A stretch of 64,000 nt of DNA, taken from contig FOEZ01000004.1 of the NCBI GenBank assembly GCA_900110595.1, forward strand, positions 301,525-365,524. The letters run 5' to 3'. Each line of letters opens with the position of its first letter. Within the stretch, counting starts at the first letter, position 1. The notes under the pieces are model-generated. The model did no database searches. It was not told the DNA's origin and saw nothing but the letters and a program-made list of their open reading frames with translations. Below, piece by piece: positions 35,137-43,772 of this stretch. The position numbers and the translations under genes are program-made. The DNA is from Arthrobacter sp. OV608 (lineage in GTDB: Bacteria; Actinomycetota; Actinomycetes; Actinomycetales; Micrococcaceae).

Positions 35137-36333
35137 GTGACTTTTCCAGTAATAGGTGTGGTTGGCGGCGGCCAGCTTGCGCGAATGATGGCCCCAGCGG
35201 CAACAGCACTCGGCTTCGAACTGCGCGTCCTTGCCGAAAGTGACGACGTTTCAGCCGTGTCTGCAGTGTCCTCCTCGCCGGTGGGCGACTACAAGGACTT
35301 CCAGACCCTGCTGGAATTCTCCAAGGGCCTGGACGTGATGACGTTCGACCACGAACATGTTCCCACGGCCCATCTCAGGGCCCTGCAGGAAGCCGGCGTC
35401 AACGTCCAGCCCGGCCCGGACGCCCTGGTCCACGCCCAGGACAAACTCGTCATGCGCGCTGCCATCGACCGCCTCGAACTGCCGAATCCGGTCTGGGCTT
35501 CCGTCGCCGATGTTGCCGCACTGGTCGCATTCGGCGAGGAGACCGGCTGGCCGGTAGTCCTGAAGACGCCGCGCGGCGGCTACGACGGCAAGGGTGTACG
35601 GATCATCTCCTCCGCCGCGGAGGCTGCCGAAACCAGTGACTGGTTCGAGTCCATGAGCCCCCTCCTCGCCGAAGCAAAAGTCGAATTCACCCGGGAACTG
35701 TCTGCGCTGGTTGCGCGCACACCGGACGGGGAAGCCCGGGCGTGGCCGGTAGTACACACTGTCCAGGTGGATGGCGTATGCGACGAAGTCATCGCCCCCG
35801 CCCTCGACATCCCCGTGGAAGTTGCCGCCGCGGCCGAGGACGCCGCGCTGAGGATTGCCAATGAACTCGGAGTGACTGGCGTCCTGGCGGTGGAACTCTT
35901 CGAAACGCCCGGAACAGGTGCCGGCTTCCTGATCAACGAACTGGCGATGCGGCCGCACAACACCGGGCACTGGACCCAGGACGGTGCGGTGACGAGCCAG
36001 TTCGAGCAGCACCTCCGGGCGGTCCTGAATCTGCCCTTGGGTGCCACAGATGCCCTGGCACCGGTTGTGGTGATGAAGAACTTCCTGGGCGGAGACAACC
36101 AGGACCTGTTTTCCGCTTACCCGCTGGCCCTGGCCAGCGAACCGGCCGCCAAGGTGCACTGCTACGGCAAATCCGTGCGCCCCGGCCGCAAGATCGGCCA
36201 CGTCAACCTGGCAGGCACGTCGACGGCGGACGTTGACTCCGTTCGACGCCGGGCCGCCGTGGTGGCAGGCATCATCCGGGACGGGCGGGTGCCGGCAGAA
36301 GAACCGCCAGCAATTCTTGAGGAGAACGCATGA
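35137..36333 (+). CDS. purK: N5-carboxyaminoimidazole ribonucleotide synthase
   Basis: ATP-grasp enzyme that carboxylates AIR to N5-CAIR in purine synthesis; PurE then isomerises the product. The 398 residues show [18 protein letters not shown] at the N-terminus, the ATP-grasp [33 protein letters not shown]-type substrate site (here [19 protein letters not shown]), and [18 protein letters not shown] near the end. GTG start directly after a TAGGCT box. The stop overlaps the purE start (ATGA), so the pathway-consecutive genes are coupled. Confidence 0.95.
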   Translation: MTFPVIGVVGGGQLARMMAPAATALGFELRVLAESDDVSAVSAVSSSPVGDYKDFQTLLEFSKGLDVMTFDHEHVPTAHLRALQEAGVNVQPGPDALVHAQDKLVMRAAIDRLELPNPVWASVADVAALVAFGEETGWPVVLKTPRGGYDGKGVRIISSAAEAAETSDWFESMSPLLAEAKVEFTRELSALVARTPDGEARAWPVVHTVQVDGVCDEVIAPALDIPVEVAAAAEDAALRIANELGVTGVLAVELFETPGTGAGFLINELAMRPHNTGHWTQDGAVTSQFEQHLRAVLNLPLGATDALAPVVVMKNFLGGDNQDLFSAYPLALASEPAAKVHCYGKSVRPGRKIGHVNLAGTSTADVDSVRRRAAVVAGIIRDGRVPAEEPPAILEENA

Positions 36334-36914
36334 GCGCCGAAGCTACCCCGGCCCGAGGCACCGCAGCCAGCCCTCTGGTAGGCCTGGTGATGGGTTCGGA
36401 CTCCGACTGGCCGGTAATGGAAGCGGCAGCGGACGCCCTGGCGGAGTTCGGCATTCCCTTCGAAGCCGACGTTGTCTCGGCACACCGGATGCCGATGGAA
36501 ATGATCCGTTACGGCCAGACAGCGCACGAGCGCGGTTTGAGGGTCATCATTGCCGGCGCCGGTGGCGCCGCCCACCTTCCAGGCATGCTGGCCAGTGTCA
36601 CACCGCTCCCCGTGATCGGAGTGCCCGTTCCCTTGAAGACCCTGGACGGTATGGACTCCCTGCTCTCCATCGTGCAGATGCCTGCCGGTGTTCCGGTAGC
36701 CACGGTTTCCATCGCGGGAGCCCGCAATGCCGGACTCCTCGCAGTCCGGATGCTGGCAGCAGGCACTGATGAGCTTGCCGCCTCGCTGCGCGCCGACCTT
36801 ATCGAATTCGCCGCCGACCTCAATGCCGTGGCCACCCGCAAGGGGGCAAACCTCCGGCAGAAGGTCAGTGAGGTCTTCGCAGAGGGAAACGGAACGCTCC
36901 GGGGCAGCCGTTAG
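36330..36914 (+). CDS. purE: N5-carboxyaminoimidazole ribonucleotide mutase
   Basis: Converts N5-CAIR to CAIR. Class I PurE motifs: [35 protein letters not shown] (substrate phosphate and carboxylate site) and [16 protein letters not shown], then [20 protein letters not shown]. At 194 residues it has a ~15-residue N-terminal and a short C-terminal extension beyond the E. coli enzyme. Overlaps purK by four bases and precedes the LCP gene by 10 bp. Confidence 0.95.
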   Translation: MSAEATPARGTAASPLVGLVMGSDSDWPVMEAAADALAEFGIPFEADVVSAHRMPMEMIRYGQTAHERGLRVIIAGAGGAAHLPGMLASVTPLPVIGVPVPLKTLDGMDSLLSIVQMPAGVPVATVSIAGARNAGLLAVRMLAAGTDELAASLRADLIEFAADLNAVATRKGANLRQKVSEVFAEGNGTLRGSR

Positions 36915-36924
36915 GGAGGCGGCC

Positions 36925-38601
36925 ATGTCCAGCAGCAAGATCCAGCAGTCCCCCTCGGACACTGCCATGACCGACCCCGTCCGCTACCCGGTGAGCGCCT
37001 CACCCCAGGTCCGGACTAAACGCGGCTTTGTGCTGGTCCTGATGACGCTCCTGGTGCCCGGCAGTGCCCAACTCGTAGCGGGCGACCGCAAACTCGGCCG
37101 GGCTGCGCTGCGCGTAACCCTCTGCGCCTGGGCAGCCCTGGTACTGGCCGTCATCCTGCTGCTGGTCAACCGGAGCCTGCTGATCAGCATCATCACCAAC
37201 CCCCTCGCCTCCCTGGCCATCATCATCGTGATGGCGGCGCTGGCCGTTGGCTGGGCCATCCTCTTTATCAACACCCTGAGGCTCATCCGCCCGGTACTGC
37301 TGGCGCCGCCCGCCCGTCCCGCCGTCGTGATTGCCCTGGTGCTGGCGATGGTGCTGGGAAGCGGCTCGCTGGGCTACGCCGCCTACTTGCTAAACGTTGG
37401 CCGGAACGCCATCGGCAGCATCTTCTCGGCCGGCCCCGCCATGGAACCGGTGGACGGCCGGTACAACTTCCTGATGATGGGCGGCGACGCCGGGGATGAC
37501 CGGACCGGCAGGCGCCCGGACAGCCTGTCCGTGCTGAGTGTCGATGCCGAGACCGGCCAGACGGCAATCATCTCCATCCCCCGGAACTTCCAGAACGCCC
37601 AGTTCAGCGCGGACTCCCCCATGCGCGCCATCTACCCCGACGGGTACGACTGCGGCGACGCGTGCCTGATCAACGCCATCAACACTGAGGTCACCAACGA
37701 ACACGCGGACCTCTACCCCGGCGTGGCGGACCCCGGTGCGCAGGCAACCCTGGAAGCCGTCTCCGGAACCTTGGGCATGGACATCCAGGCCTACGTGCTG
37801 GTGGACATGGACGGCTTCTCCAAGCTCATTGACGCCATGGGCGGCATCCGGATCAAGGCCGGCGGCTGGGTGCCCATCAGCGGGGAAACCATCGACGAGG
37901 CCAACGGCATTCACGGCATGCCGCTGGGCTGGATCCCGGCCGGCGACAACACCCTGGACGGCTACCACGCCCTGTGGTACGGCCGCTCGCGGGAATTCGT
38001 GGACGATTACGCCAGGATCGCGCGCCAGCAGTGCGTCCAGCAGGCCATGCTCAAACAGCTGGACCCGGCCACCCTGCTGGCCAAGTTCGAGGACATCGCC
38101 AACGCCGGAACCAAGGTTGTGGACTCCAATATCTCCTCCTCGCAGCTGGGCAGCTTCCTGGACCTGGCCATCAAGGCAAAGGGCAAGGAAGCCAAGCGGC
38201 TCACCATCGGCCCGCCGGACTTTGACGCCTCCTTCTCCACGGTTCCGGACTTCGACATCATCCACGAGCGTGTGGACCAGCTGCTGGCCTCGGCCTCGGA
38301 TGCCCAGTCTGCAGGAACCGCCGATGACATGCTGGTGGTTCCGGCGGCCGCCTCCGGGCACCTGCAGGCGGCGCCCGCTCCCGCGGCGCCCGCTCCCGCA
38401 GCGCCCGCCGCTGGAGCGCCGGCTGCAGGGGGCGGAATCCGGACCCAGCAGTCTCCTCCCTCGGCGGACTTCACGCCGGTGACCACCACTCCGGACGGTG
38501 AACCCATCACCGAGTCCCTGCTCAACGGGCTCAAGCGCCAGGGCGACGAACAAGCCATCCGTGAACTGGTGGCGACCAACGGCCAGTGCGCCCCCTTGTA
38601 A
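36925..38601 (+). CDS. LytR-CpsA-Psr (LCP) family glycopolymer-peptidoglycan ligase
   Basis: 558-residue LCP protein; the family transfers polyprenyl-linked glycopolymers to peptidoglycan on the outer face of the membrane. Four N-terminal hydrophobic segments (about residues 30-215) precede the LCP domain: NFLMMGGDAGDDRTGRRPDS, conserved Arg in ISIPRNFQ, YVLVDMDGFSKLIDAMGGI and YGRSREFVDDYARIARQQCV. The C-terminus is an Ala/Pro repeat linker (APAPAAPAPAAPAAGAPA) and a short tail. The ATG has GGGAGG 6 nt upstream. It is embedded among manA, GtrA, GT2 and FemAB-like genes, as expected of an envelope ligase (Rv3267 position). Confidence 0.9.
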   Translation: MSSSKIQQSPSDTAMTDPVRYPVSASPQVRTKRGFVLVLMTLLVPGSAQLVAGDRKLGRAALRVTLCAWAALVLAVILLLVNRSLLISIITNPLASLAIIIVMAALAVGWAILFINTLRLIRPVLLAPPARPAVVIALVLAMVLGSGSLGYAAYLLNVGRNAIGSIFSAGPAMEPVDGRYNFLMMGGDAGDDRTGRRPDSLSVLSVDAETGQTAIISIPRNFQNAQFSADSPMRAIYPDGYDCGDACLINAINTEVTNEHADLYPGVADPGAQATLEAVSGTLGMDIQAYVLVDMDGFSKLIDAMGGIRIKAGGWVPISGETIDEANGIHGMPLGWIPAGDNTLDGYHALWYGRSREFVDDYARIARQQCVQQAMLKQLDPATLLAKFEDIANAGTKVVDSNISSSQLGSFLDLAIKAKGKEAKRLTIGPPDFDASFSTVPDFDIIHERVDQLLASASDAQSAGTADDMLVVPAAASGHLQAAPAPAAPAPAAPAAGAPAAGGGIRTQQSPPSADFTPVTTTPDGEPITESLLNGLKRQGDEQAIRELVATNGQCAPL

Positions 38602-38638
38602 GCCCACTTTCCCTCCAGACCTAGGAACGGACACCAAC

Positions 38639-39886
38639 TTGTACGAGATTGAGAACGTCCTCCGGGATTACGCCTGGGGATCAACAACGGCCATCGCGGC
38701 CCTGCTGGGGCGCCCCGAGTCCGGCCGTCCCGAAGCTGAGCTGTGGATCGGCGCGCACCCGGACTCGCCCTCCGTGGCCCGCGTTCCGGAGGACGGCTCC
38801 GCCACTGCCCTGGACGCGCTGATCTCGCGCGACCCCGAGCATTTCCTCGGCTCCGACTCGGTGGCGCGTTTCGGCCCACGCCTCCCCTTCCTGGCCAAGG
38901 TCCTGGCTGCCGCACAGCCGCTGTCCCTGCAGGTCCATCCCAGCCTTGACCAGGCGAGGGCCGGTTTTGCGCGGGAAAACGCGCAGGGCCTCGCCCCTGA
39001 CGCCCCCAACCGGAATTACCGGGATGACAACCACAAACCGGAGATGATTTTTGCCCTGACGCCGTTCGAGGCGCTTTGCGGTTTCCGCCCGGCAGCCCGG
39101 ACCCGCGAAATCCTGCAGCATGTTGCGGCAGCCTTTGATCAGGTGGAAGGCGAGCCACCCGCGCTGATCGGTACCCTGCTCGAGGATCTCCGGGCGGGTG
39201 ATGAAGGGGCCGGCCTGCGGGCCGCTTTCGAGCGGCTGATCACCGGCGGCCAGTCAGTAGCTGACGACACTGCCCAGGTGGTTGCCGCGCTGCTGGCCGG
39301 AGCTCCGCTGGCACCCTACGAAACCGAACTGGCCACGGTCATCAGCCTCAATGAAAAGTACCCGGGTGACCCCGGCGTGCTGATCTCACTGCTGCTCAAC
39401 CGGATATCGCTGGAGCCGGGCGAGGCCGTCTACCTGCCGGCGGGGAACGTGCACGCGTACCTGCACGGGCTTGGCGTCGAAGTCATGGCGTCCTCCGACA
39501 ACGTGCTGCGCGGCGGGCTCACACCGAAGTTCGTCGACGTCCCGGAATTGCTGCGGACCATCGACTTCCAGCCAGTCGCCGTGCCAATGCTTCAGGCCGA
39601 GCGGACCGTCATGGACCAGGAGCTTTTCCGGCCGCCCTTCGAGGAATTCCAGCTCCAGCGTATCGAGCTCGCGCCGGACGCGGGCCCCGTTCCGCTGGCC
39701 CAGTCCGGCGCCGCCGTGGTGATTGTGGTGGCCGGGGACATCTACCTGGACTCCCCCAAGGGCGATCTGCAGCTCTCGCGCGGCGGCAGCGCCTTCCTGC
39801 CGGCCGCCGAGGCGCCCGTTAACGTCCACCCGGTAGCCGGCAGCACCGAACCTGCCCTGGCGTTCGCAGTCACCACTGGCCTTTAG
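38639..39886 (+). CDS. manA: mannose-6-phosphate isomerase, class I
   Basis: Interconverts fructose 6-phosphate and mannose 6-phosphate, supplying mannose for Pmt and envelope mannans. Type I PMI signs: LRDYAWGSTTAIAALLG, AELWIGAHPDSPS, zinc site PLSLQVHPS and DNHKPEMIFALTPFEALCGF, then YLPAGNVHAYLHGLGVEVMA with SSDNVLRGGLTPK. The start is TTG (LYEIENVLRDYAW), the only one that fits the family's N-terminus; AGGA lies about 12 nt upstream. It has 415 residues. In M. tuberculosis manA lies beside the DUF3499/manB genes; here it follows the LCP gene instead. Confidence 0.93.
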   Translation: MYEIENVLRDYAWGSTTAIAALLGRPESGRPEAELWIGAHPDSPSVARVPEDGSATALDALISRDPEHFLGSDSVARFGPRLPFLAKVLAAAQPLSLQVHPSLDQARAGFARENAQGLAPDAPNRNYRDDNHKPEMIFALTPFEALCGFRPAARTREILQHVAAAFDQVEGEPPALIGTLLEDLRAGDEGAGLRAAFERLITGGQSVADDTAQVVAALLAGAPLAPYETELATVISLNEKYPGDPGVLISLLLNRISLEPGEAVYLPAGNVHAYLHGLGVEVMASSDNVLRGGLTPKFVDVPELLRTIDFQPVAVPMLQAERTVMDQELFRPPFEEFQLQRIELAPDAGPVPLAQSGAAVVIVVAGDIYLDSPKGDLQLSRGGSAFLPAAEAPVNVHPVAGSTEPALAFAVTTGL

Positions 39887-39928
39887 CAGCCTGCTCAGCA
39901 ACCGGCGGCTGCCAGGCCAGCAAAGAGC

Positions 39929-39975
39929 AAAGGGCGACGGCGGCACCCCACGCGGGTGCCGCCGTCGCCCTTTTT
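39929..39975. terminator. strong bidirectional terminator between manA and femX
   Basis: Perfect 20-bp inverted repeat (39929-39948 / 39954-39973) with a 5-nt loop, U-run TTTTT rightward and a shorter T-run leftward. It serves the convergent manA and FemAB-like genes. Confidence 0.9.
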
Positions 39976-39988
39976 CTGGCCTGCTTCG

Positions 39989-41044
39989 TCAGTTGCCCGG
40001 GCGCAGGCGCTGGATCAGTGGCCGGATGCGGCCGGCCGCGGTCTTCAGGAGCCGTCTCCCCTGCTGCACGCCTCGGCGGGCCAGCGGCATGGCCTGGGCG
40101 TAGGCCGGGTAGAGCGGTGAGAGCGGCTTTTCCCACGTACCCAGGAGCATGTTTTCGTGCTTGGCGAACTGCTTCTTGAAGTCGGAGATACCGTCGTTGA
40201 GGAGGCCGTTGAAGTCGTAGCGGGAGCACCCGTCTTCACGCATGGCCTGCAGGGCGGCCCATTTCACGCCGTAGTTCACGCGCTGCTTCTGGCCCTCGGC
40301 AGAGACCCCGCCGTACAGCTCGAAAGCCGTGGACCCGCTCCTGGCCAGCCAGACAAAGGCCAGCATCTGCTCGCCTTCGAACGCGGCGATGACCGGGGAC
40401 CCATCCCCCATGTTCTTGAAGATGTCGCGGTAGTACTGATCCTCATGGATGCCGAAGCCGGCGCGCTCGGCCGTCTCGTGGTAGATCGCGAGGACCTGTT
40501 CAAGCTCGGCCTCGTTCTTGACCTTGCGGAACTCGACGTCGCTGCGCATGGCCTTGCGGATGTTGGCCCGGGTGGACTTGGACATCTCCGCCATCAGTTC
40601 GTCGTCTGTCCTTGAGAGATCCAGGATCAGCGTCCGCGGGATCAGCACGGTGTTGGTGGTGGGCCGGAAGCCGGCGGAGGCTACCGCGCCGGCGAAGGCG
40701 GAGTCCTGATCCCAGTCGGGTTCGATGCTCAACGCCACTGCCTGGTGGCCCGCGGCTGCATGGTCAGCCAGGCTGGCCAGTACGGCCGGGGCGTCCTCCA
40801 CCGAACACATCGGGCCGCGGGGGACGTACGCCAGGGCGCGGAAGGGGAACGGCAGCCTCCGGACCAGCAACTGGGCGCAGCCCACGGTCTTGTCGCCGTG
40901 ATTGACCAGCACCCGGTCCACGGACCAGCCGTGCATTGCCTTGGTCTCGCCCCAGCCCCACAGCTGCTGCGGATGTCCCTGGAACCGGTCAACATATTCG
41001 TCCCAGAGGGCGCGGTCAGTACAGGGCACAACAGCAGGAATCAT
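39989..41044 (-). CDS. FemAB-like peptidyltransferase (GNAT-fold, peptidoglycan interpeptide bridge family)
   Basis: 351-residue cytosolic protein of the FemABX family, which uses aminoacyl-tRNA to add residues to the lipid II stem peptide. Signs: LWGWGETKAMHGWSVDRV (FemAB-type WG motif), FPFRALAYVPRGPM, SKSTRANIRKAMRSDVEF, and the second GNAT unit MLAFVWLARSGSTAFELYGG with YDFNGLLNDGISDFKKQFA. There is a basic C-terminal tail. Arthrobacter interpeptide bridges often contain extra amino acids, so a bridge function is reasonable but the residue added is unknown. ATG seven nucleotides after TAGGGT. Confidence 0.85.
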   Translation of the reverse strand: MIPAVVPCTDRALWDEYVDRFQGHPQQLWGWGETKAMHGWSVDRVLVNHGDKTVGCAQLLVRRLPFPFRALAYVPRGPMCSVEDAPAVLASLADHAAAGHQAVALSIEPDWDQDSAFAGAVASAGFRPTTNTVLIPRTLILDLSRTDDELMAEMSKSTRANIRKAMRSDVEFRKVKNEAELEQVLAIYHETAERAGFGIHEDQYYRDIFKNMGDGSPVIAAFEGEQMLAFVWLARSGSTAFELYGGVSAEGQKQRVNYGVKWAALQAMREDGCSRYDFNGLLNDGISDFKKQFAKHENMLLGTWEKPLSPLYPAYAQAMPLARRGVQQGRRLLKTAAGRIRPLIQRLRPGN

Positions 41045-41051
41045 GGCTTCA

Positions 41052-41057
41052 ACCCTA
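41052..41057 (-). promoter_or_regulatory. -10 box for leaderless femAB-like gene
   Basis: TAGGGT on the minus strand, seven nucleotides before the ATG at 41044. Confidence 0.45.
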
Positions 41058-41075
41058 TACCAAGGCCTGAAACGG

Positions 41076-41113
41076 CAGATCCCCGGAGCACGCTGCGGCG
41101 CTCCGGGGATCTG
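41076..41113 (-). terminator. hairpin between glpX and the femAB-like gene
   Basis: Perfect 14-bp inverted repeat (41076-41089 / 41100-41113) with a 10-nt loop, 18 bp after the glpX stop. No U-run, so the termination strength is uncertain. Confidence 0.6.
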
Positions 41114-41131
41114 TGTCGGGCAGGAAGGGGA

Positions 41132-42169
41132 TCAGCTCTTGCGGGCGTACCCTTCCCACTTGCTGGCCTGGTGCTCACCCTCCACAAAACGGATGGTGCC
41201 GGACTTGGACCGCATCACGATGGACTGGGTGAGGACCTTGTCCTTGGAGTACCGGACGCCCTTGAGCAGGTCGCCGTCGGTGATGCCGGTGGCGGCAAAG
41301 TAGCAGTTGTCGCTGGAGACGAGGTCGTTGGTGGACAGGACGCGCTCAAGGTCGTGTCCGGCGTCGATGGCCTTCTGCTTTTCCTCGTCGCTGGTAGGCC
41401 ACAGGCGGCCCTGGATGACACCACCGAGGGACTTGATGGCACAGGCCGCAACGATGCCTTCGGGAGTTCCACCGATACCCATCAGGGCGTCCACGCCGGT
41501 ACCGGAGCGGGCGGCTGCGATGGCGCCGGCAACGTCGCCGTCCATGATGAATTTGGTGCGGGCGCCTGCCTCGCGGATTTCCTCCACCAGCGGGCGGTGG
41601 CGGTCGCGGTCAAGGATCATGACGTTGAGCTGGTTGACCTTGACGCCCTTGGCCTTGGCGATCAGGTGCAGGTTCTGCTTGACGGGCAGGCGGAGGTCCA
41701 CCATGTCAGCGGCCTCGGGGCCGGTGACGAGCTTTTCCATGTAGAACACAGCGGAGGGGTCGAACATGGAGCCGCGTTCGGCCACGGCCAGGACGGCGAG
41801 GGCGTTGTTGATGCCCAGGGCGGTCAGGCGGGTGCCGTCGATGGGGTCTACGGCCACATCACATTCGGGGCCTGTGCCGTCGCCGACGCGTTCGCCGTTG
41901 AACAGCATGGGGGCTTCGTCTTTTTCGCCTTCGCCGATGACCACAACGCCGTTGAAGTGGACCGTCTGAAGGAAGGAGCGCATGGCGTCAACGGCGGCGC
42001 CGTCGGCCGTGTTCTTGTCGCCAAAGCCAACCCAGTGGCCGCCGGCGATTGCCGCGGCCTCGGTAACGCGGACAAGCTCAAGGGCGAGGTTGCGGTCCGG
42101 CTCGTCATTGCCCACAGCCAGGGACGGGGAGATCGTGGAGTACTTCTGGGTCATGGACGCTGGTGACAC
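41132..42169 (-). CDS. glpX: class II fructose-1,6-bisphosphatase
   Basis: Gluconeogenic phosphatase, the main FBPase of many actinobacteria (Rv1099c). Motifs: [17 protein letters not shown], the Li+-sensitive phosphatase metal site [25 protein letters not shown], and [20 protein letters not shown]. At 345 residues it is of normal length. The GTG start is supported by GAGG 5 nt upstream; the ATG five codons further in is the alternative. On the minus strand TATGAT (42246-42251) about 77 nt upstream is a likely -10 box. Divergent from the DUF4245 gene, as in M. tuberculosis. Confidence 0.94.
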   Translation of the reverse strand: MSPASMTQKYSTISPSLAVGNDEPDRNLALELVRVTEAAAIAGGHWVGFGDKNTADGAAVDAMRSFLQTVHFNGVVVIGEGEKDEAPMLFNGERVGDGTGPECDVAVDPIDGTRLTALGINNALAVLAVAERGSMFDPSAVFYMEKLVTGPEAADMVDLRLPVKQNLHLIAKAKGVKVNQLNVMILDRDRHRPLVEEIREAGARTKFIMDGDVAGAIAAARSGTGVDALMGIGGTPEGIVAACAIKSLGGVIQGRLWPTSDEEKQKAIDAGHDLERVLSTNDLVSSDNCYFAATGITDGDLLKGVRYSKDKVLTQSIVMRSKSGTIRFVEGEHQASKWEGYARKS

Positions 42170-42245
42170 GTGAACCTCTTCTTCGAGTGGCGATCATTGA
42201 ACCCGCTCCGCCGGAACAGCGAACGCGGTGATTCCTCTGATATCG

Positions 42246-42251
42246 ATCATA
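42246..42251 (-). promoter_or_regulatory. probable -10 box of the glpX promoter
   Basis: TATGAT on the minus strand, near consensus; no clear -35. It would give a leader of about 70 nt. Confidence 0.4.
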
Positions 42252-42390
42252 GTCGCGGCACCGCCCTCGGGCTGCGGCATGACGCGGCGCCGCAATGTAC
42301 CCGCGCACGCTGCCGCAGACAGGGGCCGGCAGCGCCTGGGGCGAGTGTGAGTTGTGCACCGGCATAGGGGACTATGGAGGGGTGAGCGAA

Positions 42391-43071
42391 ATGCAGGAAA
42401 AGACCAGTCCCACCCCCGAACCGGCCGGATCCGGAAGCAACAACGGACCCGGCGTGCAGGGAGGGCAGCCCCCGGTTAAGCCTGTGATTCCGGCTGCAGC
42501 AGCGAAGCGGGCCAACGCCTCGGTGATCGGGATGATCATTGCCCTGGCGGTCAGCATCGCGGCCTTCCTGCCCATCGTCCTGATGAACCCCTCCCCCAAG
42601 AATGACGGCTACCGCCCGGACATCGACGTCAGCGCCGCAGCCCGCAACGCAACGGATGTGGCAGGATTCACACCGGCGGCCCCGGACACGGGCAACACCT
42701 TCCGGCCCAACTACGCCCGCTGGGAAGCCGGCACGGGAAGCGGCGTTCCCTCGTGGGAGGTGGGCTACATCACGCCCAAACAGTCCTTCATCGGACTCAT
42801 CCAGACCCGCGCTGCCAACCCCACCTGGCTCCTGCAGCAGACAGAAAATGCACCGGTCACCGGATCCCGCAATGCCGGCGGGCAGGAATGGGAACTCCGG
42901 GATACCGGCAAAGGCGAAAAGTCGATGGTGCTTGACTACCGCGGGACTACCGTCATCCTCTCCGGCGCCGCCCAACTGGACGAATTCGCCACCCTGGCGG
43001 ACGCCGTCGTGAAGTCCATGGACAGCAATCCTGCCGTCACAGTTTCACCTTCGGCCACCACTGCCCCCTAA
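42391..43071 (+). CDS. DUF4245 family membrane-anchored protein
   Basis: 226 residues: a Pro/Gly-rich cytosolic head, one membrane helix (VIGMIIALAVSIAAFLPIVLM, about residues 49-69), and an extracytoplasmic domain with VPSWEVGYITPKQSFIGLIQ and GGQEWELRDTGKGEKSMVLD, matching DUF4245 (Rv1100, also next to glpX). Function unknown. The ATG is preferred over GTG 42382 because GGAGGGG is well spaced for it. The next gene, carbonic anhydrase, begins 10 bp after the stop. Confidence 0.8.
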   Translation: MQEKTSPTPEPAGSGSNNGPGVQGGQPPVKPVIPAAAAKRANASVIGMIIALAVSIAAFLPIVLMNPSPKNDGYRPDIDVSAAARNATDVAGFTPAAPDTGNTFRPNYARWEAGTGSGVPSWEVGYITPKQSFIGLIQTRAANPTWLLQQTENAPVTGSRNAGGQEWELRDTGKGEKSMVLDYRGTTVILSGAAQLDEFATLADAVVKSMDSNPAVTVSPSATTAP

Positions 43072-43081
43072 GGTAAGCAGG

Positions 43082-43696
43082 GTGACTACCTATCTGACTC
43101 CTGCCCTTGCCTGGCGCCGGATGCGCGAAGGAAATGAACGCTTCGTCGCCGGCGAATCCTCCCACCCGAACCAGGACTCCTCGCGCCGGTCCTCGCTCGT
43201 GGAGAACCAGCACCCATTCGCCGTGATTTTCGGCTGCTCGGACTCCCGGCTCGCTGCGGAAATCATTTTCGACGTCGGACTCGGTGACGTTTTTGTGGTG
43301 CGCACGGCGGGCCAGGTGATTGACGACGCCGTCCTCGGCTCGCTGGAGTACAGCGTGGGCGTGCTCGGGGTGCCGCTGATCGCCATCCTGGGCCACGACA
43401 GCTGCGGTGCCGTCAGCGCCACCAAGGCGGCAGTGGATACCGGCGAGATGCCTCCCGGCTTCATCCGCGACCTGGTGGAGCGCATCACGCCGTCGGTGCT
43501 TACCTCGATGCGCCAGGACAAGCACGAGGTCAACGACATGGTGGTGGAGCACGTCAAGCAGACGTCCGAGCGGCTGGTGGACAGCTCACGTGTGATTTCG
43601 GACGCAATCGAAAGTGGACGCACTGCGGTCATCGGCCTCTCGTACAGCCTGGCCGAGGGGCGCGCCAACGTTGTTTCCGGGATCGGTGAGCTCTAG
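43082..43696 (+). CDS. beta-class carbonic anhydrase
   Basis: Zinc enzyme interconverting CO2 and bicarbonate. Zinc ligands are visible as Cys in VIFGCSDSRLAAEI and His/Cys in ILGHDSCGAVSATKAA, with the Asp-Arg pair of CSDSR. At 204 residues it is a plant-type/clade B-like beta-CA. Cytosolic. GTG start; AAGG lies ~8 nt upstream, and TAAGGT also sits 7 nt before it, so initiation mode is ambiguous. It is inserted between the DUF4245 and fumC genes, supplying bicarbonate near purK, which itself uses bicarbonate; that link is only contextual. Confidence 0.93.
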   Translation: MTTYLTPALAWRRMREGNERFVAGESSHPNQDSSRRSSLVENQHPFAVIFGCSDSRLAAEIIFDVGLGDVFVVRTAGQVIDDAVLGSLEYSVGVLGVPLIAILGHDSCGAVSATKAAVDTGEMPPGFIRDLVERITPSVLTSMRQDKHEVNDMVVEHVKQTSERLVDSSRVISDAIESGRTAVIGLSYSLAEGRANVVSGIGEL

Positions 43697-43760
43697 GGCG
43701 GGGGTAAAAACCCGCCCGTAGCATGCTCTTCACGGTTTTCGATGGGGTGCCGGATCGCCC

Positions 43761-43766
43761 TAAGCT
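43761..43766 (+). promoter_or_regulatory. -10 box for leaderless fumC
   Basis: TAAGCT followed by six nucleotides and the fumC ATG; no Shine-Dalgarno. Confidence 0.55.
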
Positions 43767-43772
43767 AGCCCC

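Noticed and set aside
36727-36924. N-terminal extension of the LCP protein into purE
   Set aside because: It would overlap purE in another frame; the ATG at 36925 has a strong GGGAGG and starts just after purE.
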